Shown here one piece after another: positions 7,325 through 11,822 of a DNA stretch of 11,822 bases. Made by a program: the position numbers and the translations under genes. Position 1 is the stretch's first letter; every line of letters starts with the position of its first letter. The notes under the pieces were generated by a model. It was not told the DNA's origin and did no database searches. It saw nothing but the letters and a program-made list of their open reading frames with translations. This DNA comes from Legionella genomosp. 1 (GTDB lineage: Bacteria; Pseudomonadota; Gammaproteobacteria; Legionellales; Legionellaceae), in assembly GCA_945901145.1 (NCBI GenBank), contig CAMDJY010000020.1, forward strand, positions 1-11,822. The letters are read 5' to 3'.

Positions 7325-7954
7325 CTATTTTTCTGATATGGCATTCTGTGATGCTATATCATCTTCGATATATTTAATTGCAAAATCTTTGATGCGTTGG
7401 GTCATTTTGAGTGTGGCTTGGTTAGCAGCGAGGACGCCACCGTAGGGTGTATCTGCTTTGCAGCGGATGTGTTCATTAAAGATGCGAGAGGCAAGGACGC
7501 GATTATTTTTAATTTGAGTGACGACCACTTTTAAGCTTAAATTAAAGACACTGGGCTTCACGAGAAAATTTTGTTCTATGGCGAGAATTTGTGTATCTAA
7601 GCGATAATCGACGACATCCGCATAGGGGCTTGAGGCAACTGCGCTAAACGCACCACTCTGTTGGAAAGATTGAATCAGGAGCGGGTACAACATATATGCA
7701 GGCGGGCTAATCCATGCATTTTGTGCAAAGGCCGTGAGTTGATAGCGTTTTTTGATATAAAGCATTTGTTCGGTTTGATACCCTGCTATGGCTTCTGGTT
7801 GCGAAATGAGGATCGAGCGATGCAGCGTTTTTGTACTGCTGGTTTGACTGTATGCTGCCAATTGATATTGATTGGTAATTGGCATTTGCACTGGCGTACA
7901 CCCATCTAGTAATACTAGGATAATGAAGCCTATAACGATGTTTAGCGGTCTCAA
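7325..7954 (-). CDS. PqiC/ABC-transporter auxiliary lipoprotein of the MCE operon
   Basis: This 209-residue protein is probably an outer-membrane lipoprotein of the PqiC/ABC_trans_aux family, the outermost partner of an MCE lipid-transport system. The N-terminus is a hydrophobic signal peptide ending in LLDGC, so lipidation at C19 is likely; Asp at -2 is unusual but tolerated. The mature part shows the family pattern: an early YQLAAY strand, a Leu-Tyr-rich segment around AYMLYPLLIQSFQQSGAFSAV, then YRLDTQILAIEQNF and a strand reading LSLKVVVTQI. The start is TTG at 7954, backed by GGAG nine bases upstream and by the normal signal-peptide length it gives. It begins 4 bp after the MCE stop and is the last gene of the operon. 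No terminator hairpin is seen in the 75 bp to the next start codon region. Confidence 0.85.
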   Translation of the reverse strand: MRPLNIVIGFIILVLLDGCTPVQMPITNQYQLAAYSQTSSTKTLHRSILISQPEAIAGYQTEQMLYIKKRYQLTAFAQNAWISPPAYMLYPLLIQSFQQSGAFSAVASSPYADVVDYRLDTQILAIEQNFLVKPSVFNLSLKVVVTQIKNNRVLASRIFNEHIRCKADTPYGGVLAANQATLKMTQRIKDFAIKYIEDDIASQNAISEK

Positions 7955-7958
7955 AATA

Positions 7959-8819
7959 TTATTCTCCAGGTCCAGTTTTGGGTGGGGCGTTGCCGCGAAT
8001 GATGACGGCCGGATTTTGACGTAATTGACGACTCACAACCTCAAGATTGGCAGCAATGGTATTGAGTCGTCGTAATAAAATCACTGCATCAGGAACCGTT
8101 TGTTGTGAGATTTGATCAATGCTACTTTTACCTGCTTTCATGGTTTTGGTGAACTGTGCACCAGCAACAGATACATTTTCTGCCATTTGATTAAATTTTT
8201 TCGTGCTTTGCTCAATCGATTTTATTAATTTTGGCATGTTATGCATAATCTCGTTGGTATCCGCATTATTTTGTGCAATGACCGAGGTGATTGTTTCCAT
8301 ATGTGCGAGCGTTTTACTAATATTTTCAGTATTTGCCTGATCGAATATACGATTCATTTGATCAGTTAAACGATTAACATTTTTCTCGAGCGTGTAATAA
8401 AAAGAAGGCTTATAGGGGATAATAGGATAAGGTTCTTTGGGTGTTTTAGGTAGGGGCAGTAATGAAGACGTTGTTGCTGTTAAGCCCAAATAAGTTGCGC
8501 CGGTAATTCCTTGTGAAATGAGAGTGGCTTGGGTACTGACGGTGATGGGGATCCCGTGTTCGATTTTTAATAATAATTTTACTTTTTTAGGATCTTGAGG
8601 GCTGAGCTCGATATCGCTGACAAAACCAACGCGTACGCCGTTATATTTCACTGGAGATTCATCGTTTAATCCGGAGACAGGTTCATCCATATAAACGATA
8701 AAGGTATCATATTGTTTTCTATCAAACCCAACAGATAACCATAATCCGGTTGAAAGCAGGCCTGTGATTAGGATTAAAACAGCGAGTCCAATAATGGTGT
8801 AGTTGCTTTTGGATTCCAA
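7959..8819 (-). CDS. MCE-domain periplasmic lipid-binding protein (MlaD-like)
   Basis: This inner-membrane-anchored MCE protein should form the periplasmic ring that passes lipid between the permease and the outer lipoprotein. A single transmembrane helix spans about residues 8-30. An MCE domain follows at about 37-116, including the typical SPVKYNGVRVGFV segment and the SQGITGATYLGL strand. Residues about 140-265 are a long helical tail, and the protein ends in NPAVIIRG plus a Pro-rich tip, as in MCE proteins paired with PqiC-type lipoproteins. At 286 residues it is longer than MlaD (183 in E. coli) and has one MCE domain, unlike PqiB with three. The start is TTG at 8819, supported by GGGAG eight bases upstream; a CTG five codons earlier is less likely. 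It lies 53 bp after the ATPase gene. Confidence 0.92.
   Translation of the reverse strand: MESKSNYTIIGLAVLILITGLLSTGLWLSVGFDRKQYDTFIVYMDEPVSGLNDESPVKYNGVRVGFVSDIELSPQDPKKVKLLLKIEHGIPITVSTQATLISQGITGATYLGLTATTSSLLPLPKTPKEPYPIIPYKPSFYYTLEKNVNRLTDQMNRIFDQANTENISKTLAHMETITSVIAQNNADTNEIMHNMPKLIKSIEQSTKKFNQMAENVSVAGAQFTKTMKAGKSSIDQISQQTVPDAVILLRRLNTIAANLEVVSRQLRQNPAVIIRGNAPPKTGPGE
7964..7967 (-). promoter_or_regulatory. Shine-Dalgarno selecting the TTG start of the lipoprotein gene
   Basis: GGAG, embedded in the last sense codons of the MCE gene, sits nine bases before the TTG at 7954. It explains initiation at a non-ATG codon and suggests translational coupling between the two genes. Confidence 0.6.
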
Positions 8820-8827
8820 GAATGATG

Positions 8828-8832
8828 CTCCC
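8828..8832 (-). promoter_or_regulatory. Shine-Dalgarno selecting the TTG start of the MCE gene
   Basis: GGGAG lies eight bases before the TTG at 8819 in the 53-bp gap after the ATPase gene. No ATG is available near here in this frame, so the TTG is the best start. Confidence 0.65.
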
Positions 8833-8872
8833 AGCCTTTAGTATTTAATATAGAGTATCATAAATAATACAA

Positions 8873-9619
8873 TTATAGATTTGCTGTTTCATTAAAATAT
8901 TCAGCGATCATAGGGTGTTTATTTTTTATCAGTTTGTCAATGGGTTCGATGCTTAAGATTTTACCATCTCCGACAAATGCGACACGATCGGTGGTACGTT
9001 TGAGTGAATCAATGTCATGACTGATCATGACGATAGTCAAATTGAGTGAATTTTTCAAGAAGACAATCAGCTCATCAAATTTTTTAGCACTAATAGGATC
9101 TAATCCAGATGTTGGTTCGTCTAAAAATAAAAGTTCAGGGTCCATTGCGATTGCTCTAGCCGCCGCCGCGCGTCTTTGCATGCCGCCACTAAGTTCAGAG
9201 GGAAATTTATGTGCAGCGGTCAGTGGCAAACCCACCAAGGTTAATTTTAATAAGGCTAGTTTTTCGGTGAAGGCTGGATCAAGCGCCGTCAGTTCATGCA
9301 TAGGAAATTGAATATTTTCAAGGACGGTTAGCGCTGAAAAAAGAGCACTATGTTGAAAAAGCATACCCCAGCGTTGTCGCAGCCGGTGTGCGGCATGCTC
9401 ATCTAAGGTTTCAATATCTTGGCCAAAGACGCGGATACTGCCTGCAGTTGGTTTGAGTAACATGAGGATACTGCGTAAAATCGTGGTTTTACCACTACCA
9501 CTGCCGCCAATAATCGCTAAAATTTCGCCTTTATTGACGGTTAAATTGACATCATTGTGTACCCATTGACCACCTAATTTATTTTGAAGCCCGGTAATTT
9601 CAATGATAGGCGTGGTCAT
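8873..9619 (-). CDS. ABC transporter ATP-binding protein, MlaF type
   Basis: This is the cytoplasmic ATPase that powers the MlaE-type permease encoded just upstream. All motor motifs are intact in the 248 residues: Walker A GGSGSGKTT (38-46), Q-loop Q89 in MLFQHSALF, signature LSGGM (143-147), Walker B LLFLDEP (163-169) with catalytic E168, and H-loop H201. The MLFQHSALFSALTVLENI stretch and the LSGGMQRRAAAARAIA segment are characteristic of the MlaF/Ttg2A subfamily. The ATG at 9619 follows the permease stop codon with no gap, so translation is coupled. The 53-bp gap after it holds no gene. The substrate is probably phospholipid by analogy with Mla, but the direction of transport is not shown by the sequence. 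Confidence 0.94.
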   Translation of the reverse strand: MTTPIIEITGLQNKLGGQWVHNDVNLTVNKGEILAIIGGSGSGKTTILRSILMLLKPTAGSIRVFGQDIETLDEHAAHRLRQRWGMLFQHSALFSALTVLENIQFPMHELTALDPAFTEKLALLKLTLVGLPLTAAHKFPSELSGGMQRRAAAARAIAMDPELLFLDEPTSGLDPISAKKFDELIVFLKNSLNLTIVMISHDIDSLKRTTDRVAFVGDGKILSIEPIDKLIKNKHPMIAEYFNETANL

Positions 9620-10750
9620 TTAAAGATCCAACCAGCTATAGATAATAGAATAAGATGCGTCAGCAATAATAATTAAAAACAGCGCTTGCACGACACTGCG
9701 GGTGGTCTGGCTGCCTACGCTATCGGCGCTTGCTTGAACACGAAACCCTTGGAAGCAGCCAACCAAAGCAATCAACAGCGCAAATGCTGGTGCTTTATAC
9801 AACCCTAGCATCATTTGTTTGAAACCCACGGTAATTTGCAGGCGTGTTAAAAAATCATAATAGCCAACATCGAGCATAAACTTAGACATGACCATGGCTC
9901 CTAGGATACTAAAAATGTCTGACCAAAAAATAATAAGCGGAAAGACGATGAGTAAACCAATAACTTTAGGGACGACTAATAATTCTGTTGGCGACAAGCC
10001 CATGGTATTTAATGCATCAATTTCTTCATTAATTTTCATGCTGCCAATCTGAGCAGTGAATGCTGAGCTGGTGCGACCGGCAACAATGATCGCAGTGATT
10101 AAGGGCGAAAATTCGCGAAAAATTGCCATCCCTGATAAATAAGCAATAAATCCACTAGCACCATACGTTTCGAGTTGCAAACCCATTTGATAGGCGAGAA
10201 CAACACCAATAAGAAATGAGAGCAAAGCGAGAATAGGTAGTGCTTGAATACCAGTTGAACTTATATTTGAGACAATACTTGGCAGTTGCAAGCGTTTCCA
10301 ATGGATGGCTGCGAGGAACAGTTTATCGGCGAGATCCCCGATCATCATAATCAAACCATCGATTTGTTTGATTTTACTGACGGTTTCTTTACCTAATAGA
10401 TAGAGCTGCCCCGGATCTTCTTGTGCCTTAGGGGGATATTCGTACAGTTTGCTTTTAGTTTGAATTAATTCTAAGAGTTTGGTTTGTTGTTCGCTAAAGC
10501 CGAAGAGCTGAATGGAGGCATGTTGTTTTTTTAAGTGTTCCCAATATTCTAATAATAAGAGTGCGCCAGCGCTATCAAATTCAGTGAGTCGGCTACCATC
10601 GATACCATCAATTTTTTCTTGAGGTGACTCAAAGTAGCTAAATTTCTGGGTTAATTCAGCAAGATGTAACGTTGACCAAGAACCTTCGCAATAATAGGTT
10701 TGACGATCGATATCAAGTTTTAACTGTGCTTGTTGAAGCGTAGATGTCAT
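9620..10750 (-). CDS. MlaE-type ABC permease with fused N-terminal STAS-like domain
   Basis: This is the inner-membrane permease of the MCE lipid transporter. Of its 376 residues, about 1-105 form a soluble STAS-like domain containing DGSRLTEFDSAGALLLLEYW, comparable to MlaB, which is a separate protein in the classical Mla complex. Residues about 125-376 are the MlaE domain, with hydrophobic helices around 168-190, 200-225, 255-290 and 320-372. Conserved landmarks are IIVAGRTSSAFTAQIGSM (221-238), EEIDALNTMGL (242-252) and the C-terminal GFRVQASADSVGSQTTRSVV region. The STAS-MlaE fusion with ATPase, MCE and lipoprotein genes downstream matches the PA3211-PA3214 type in Pseudomonas. The ATG at 10750 has only a weak AAGAA upstream. 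It is the first gene of the operon, 90 bp after djlA. Confidence 0.93.
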   Translation of the reverse strand: MTSTLQQAQLKLDIDRQTYYCEGSWSTLHLAELTQKFSYFESPQEKIDGIDGSRLTEFDSAGALLLLEYWEHLKKQHASIQLFGFSEQQTKLLELIQTKSKLYEYPPKAQEDPGQLYLLGKETVSKIKQIDGLIMMIGDLADKLFLAAIHWKRLQLPSIVSNISSTGIQALPILALLSFLIGVVLAYQMGLQLETYGASGFIAYLSGMAIFREFSPLITAIIVAGRTSSAFTAQIGSMKINEEIDALNTMGLSPTELLVVPKVIGLLIVFPLIIFWSDIFSILGAMVMSKFMLDVGYYDFLTRLQITVGFKQMMLGLYKAPAFALLIALVGCFQGFRVQASADSVGSQTTRSVVQALFLIIIADASYSIIYSWLDL

Positions 10751-10780
10751 CGTTCTTAGTCATGATGTTTGGAAACATTA

Positions 10781-10808
10781 ATTATGATACCAAATTGAAC
10801 CTTTTGAA
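10781..10808 (-). promoter_or_regulatory. Possible promoter of the MCE transporter operon
   Basis: In the 90 bp between djlA and the permease gene the minus strand reads TTCAAA (10808 to 10803), 16 bp, then CATAAT (10786 to 10781). The -10 matches five of six positions and the -35 four. This is only a moderate sigma-70 candidate; read-through from djlA is equally possible because no terminator hairpin is seen. Confidence 0.35.
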
Positions 10809-10840
10809 AATAGGTGCTGGGTATAAACTTCAATAAAAAA

Positions 10841-11665
10841 CTACCAGCCTTGATGTGCACAAATCTGTTCATAAGCCCGTCGAATTGCCTGAGTTTTTTC
10901 GTTGGCATCTTTGATTGCTTGTTCAGATGCTTGAGATGACATCATTTTATCGGGATGGTGTTGACTCATGAGTTTTCTGTAGGTTTTTTTGACTTCTTCT
11001 TTGGATGCGGTTGGATTTAATTTTAGTAATGCGTAAGCTTCCTGAAGGGATCCTATGGTGCCGTGGTTTTGGGGGCGTTGATAAGTGTGTCGGTCTGCGA
11101 AATCTTGATAAAAACGCGATTGAGCATGTAACGGCGCCAGGCCCATATGTGTGAAAATTTCGTTAAGAATCGCAATTTTTTCAGAAGATAAAGTGTCCGC
11201 TTGTGCAACCCGGTACTGGAATTCAATAAATAATTTGAGTAACTCAGGGGTATCATAAGCGATGGTTTGAAATTCAGTGAGGATTTTACTCAGCGGGAAC
11301 CCGGGTTGCTTGCCTTGGTTAAAAAATTCTTGTGCGGCGGCAATATAGGCTTGATTCAATCCCAATTCTTGCATAATTTGTTTTGCTGTCTGAATAGAGG
11401 CTTCTGAAACACGTCCATTGACTTTGGCAACGTGCCCCATCACGGAAAAGGTTGTTTCTATAAATTTATCTTTTACTTGTCGGCGATGTTCTGCGCGATA
11501 GGAGCCATGGGGTTTAGACAAATGTTCATTGAGGCCTTTATCAAATAAATTGCCAATAAAAAGCCCCAAGAACGCACCGATTGGTCCTGCCATCATAAAG
11601 CCTAAGATAGCGCCTAATATCTTGCCAAAACGGCTAGGCTGATTAAAATAGTCGCGATAATTCAT
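10841..11665 (-). CDS. djlA: Membrane-anchored co-chaperone DjlA
   Basis: DjlA is a type III inner-membrane J-domain protein that stimulates DnaK ATPase. The 274 residues fall in the expected order: a short N-terminus, a Gly-rich transmembrane helix at about 14-40 (FGKILGAILGFMMAGPIGAF), a TerB-like helical domain at about 65-185 starting FIETTFSVMGHVAKVNGRVSE, a linker, and a C-terminal J domain at about 207-272 with the HPD motif at 237-239. The J domain is at the very end, as in E. coli DjlA, and the length is close to that protein. The ATG at 11665 has GAGGAG five bases upstream. It is transcribed divergently from waaA. In Legionella a DjlA homologue has been linked to growth in host cells; that role is not shown by this sequence. 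Confidence 0.95.
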   Translation of the reverse strand: MNYRDYFNQPSRFGKILGAILGFMMAGPIGAFLGLFIGNLFDKGLNEHLSKPHGSYRAEHRRQVKDKFIETTFSVMGHVAKVNGRVSEASIQTAKQIMQELGLNQAYIAAAQEFFNQGKQPGFPLSKILTEFQTIAYDTPELLKLFIEFQYRVAQADTLSSEKIAILNEIFTHMGLAPLHAQSRFYQDFADRHTYQRPQNHGTIGSLQEAYALLKLNPTASKEEVKKTYRKLMSQHHPDKMMSSQASEQAIKDANEKTQAIRRAYEQICAHQGW

Positions 11666-11670
11666 TAATA

Positions 11671-11676
11671 CTCCTC
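11671..11676 (-). promoter_or_regulatory. Shine-Dalgarno of djlA
   Basis: GAGGAG, five bases before the djlA ATG, is one of the strongest ribosome-binding sites in the window and fixes the start codon. Confidence 0.7.
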
Positions 11677-11688
11677 GATATTAGGCTT

Positions 11689-11694
11689 ATTCTA
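11689..11694 (-). promoter_or_regulatory. Possible -10 element of djlA
   Basis: TAGAAT on the minus strand matches five of six -10 positions and would start transcription near 11682, a leader of about 17 nt that still includes the GAGGAG site. No good -35 box is found at 16-18 bp, so support is limited. Confidence 0.35.
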
Positions 11695-11705
11695 GCTGGA
11701 AATAG

Positions 11706-11735
11706 TCGATTTTTATACTTGTCACGGGATATAAT
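11706..11735 (+). promoter_or_regulatory. Possible sigma-70 promoter of waaA
   Basis: A perfect TATAAT (11730-11735) lies on the plus strand; 18 bp upstream is a poor -35 match, TCGATT. Transcription would begin near 11742, leaving about 26 nt before the ATG. It lies back to back with the proposed djlA -10. Confidence 0.45.
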
Positions 11736-11767
11736 TGATTTTATTTTTTGATGAATGATGAGTATTG

Positions 11768-11822
11768 ATGCGTCGCTTTTATACTATTTTGCTCTATCTA
11801 TTACTCCCACTGATTATTTTAA
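11768..11822 (+). CDS. waaA: 3-deoxy-D-manno-octulosonic acid (Kdo) transferase WaaA/KdtA, first 18 codons only
   Basis: WaaA transfers Kdo from CMP-Kdo to lipid A precursor in lipopolysaccharide synthesis and is tethered to the inner membrane by its N-terminal helix. The 18 visible residues, MRRFYTILLYLLLPLIIL, match the typical WaaA opening (E. coli begins MELLYTALLYLIQPLIWI), including the aromatic-Tyr-Thr, LLY and PL positions. The frame is open to the window end. The ATG at 11768 is preferred; an adjacent TTG at 11765 is possible, and a TGA at 11759 closes the frame further upstream. No strong Shine-Dalgarno is present. The gene is divergent from djlA. The call rests on a short match, so it is good but not certain. 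Confidence 0.75.
   Translation, partial: MRRFYTILLYLLLPLIIL

Noticed and set aside
9027..9311. A 94-codon open frame on the plus strand.
   Set aside because: It is the reverse complement of the conserved signature and Walker B region of the ATPase gene.
10825..10850. A T-run after GGCTGGTAG at the end of djlA, resembling an intrinsic terminator.
   Set aside because: No upstream arm pairs with the GGCTGG stretch to make a stable stem, so the U-run alone is not enough.

Overview
The window looks like chromosomal DNA of a gammaproteobacterium, most likely of the order Legionellales (Legionella, Coxiella, Berkiella or Rickettsiella-like). This rests on three things: the moderate-to-low G+C; an rpsU-yqeY-dnaG cluster together with a djlA/waaA pair; and a very large eukaryote-like multidomain gene set between housekeeping loci. 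The exact genus cannot be read from this sequence. Every gene except the one at the extreme right edge lies on the minus strand, so transcription runs right to left. There are no insertion sequences, tRNAs, rRNAs or CRISPR arrays.

Reading in the direction of transcription: (1) At the right edge, a divergent pair separated by about 100 bp, namely the first 18 codons of waaA (Kdo transferase, plus strand) and djlA (membrane-anchored J-domain co-chaperone, minus strand). (2) A compact four-gene lipid-transport operon (10750 to 7325): MlaE-type permease with a fused N-terminal STAS-like domain, MlaF-type ATPase, single-domain MCE periplasmic protein, and PqiC-type outer-membrane lipoprotein. The gene order and domain content match the PA3211-PA3214 type of MCE transporter rather than the classical mlaFEDCB operon. 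(3) A 6-kb uninterrupted reading frame (7243 to 1241) for a 2,000-residue protein. It combines a leucine-rich-repeat-like N-terminal third, a Ser-rich linker with a KRRR nuclear-localisation-like cluster, a transglutaminase/papain-like domain with a readable Cys-His-Asp triad, cryptic AAA-like segments, and two C-terminal midasin/MoxR-like AAA+ modules of which only the first has intact catalytic motifs. (4) The macromolecular-synthesis operon rpsU-yqeY-dnaG, with a near-consensus sigma-70 promoter whose -35 box contains the stop codon of the giant gene; dnaG runs off the left edge.

The giant protein is the accessory and most interesting element. Its fold combination, nuclear-localisation-like motif and acidic C-terminus suggest, but do not prove, a secreted effector acting in a eukaryotic host. 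The other genes are conserved cell-envelope, chaperone and information-processing functions with no visible damage.
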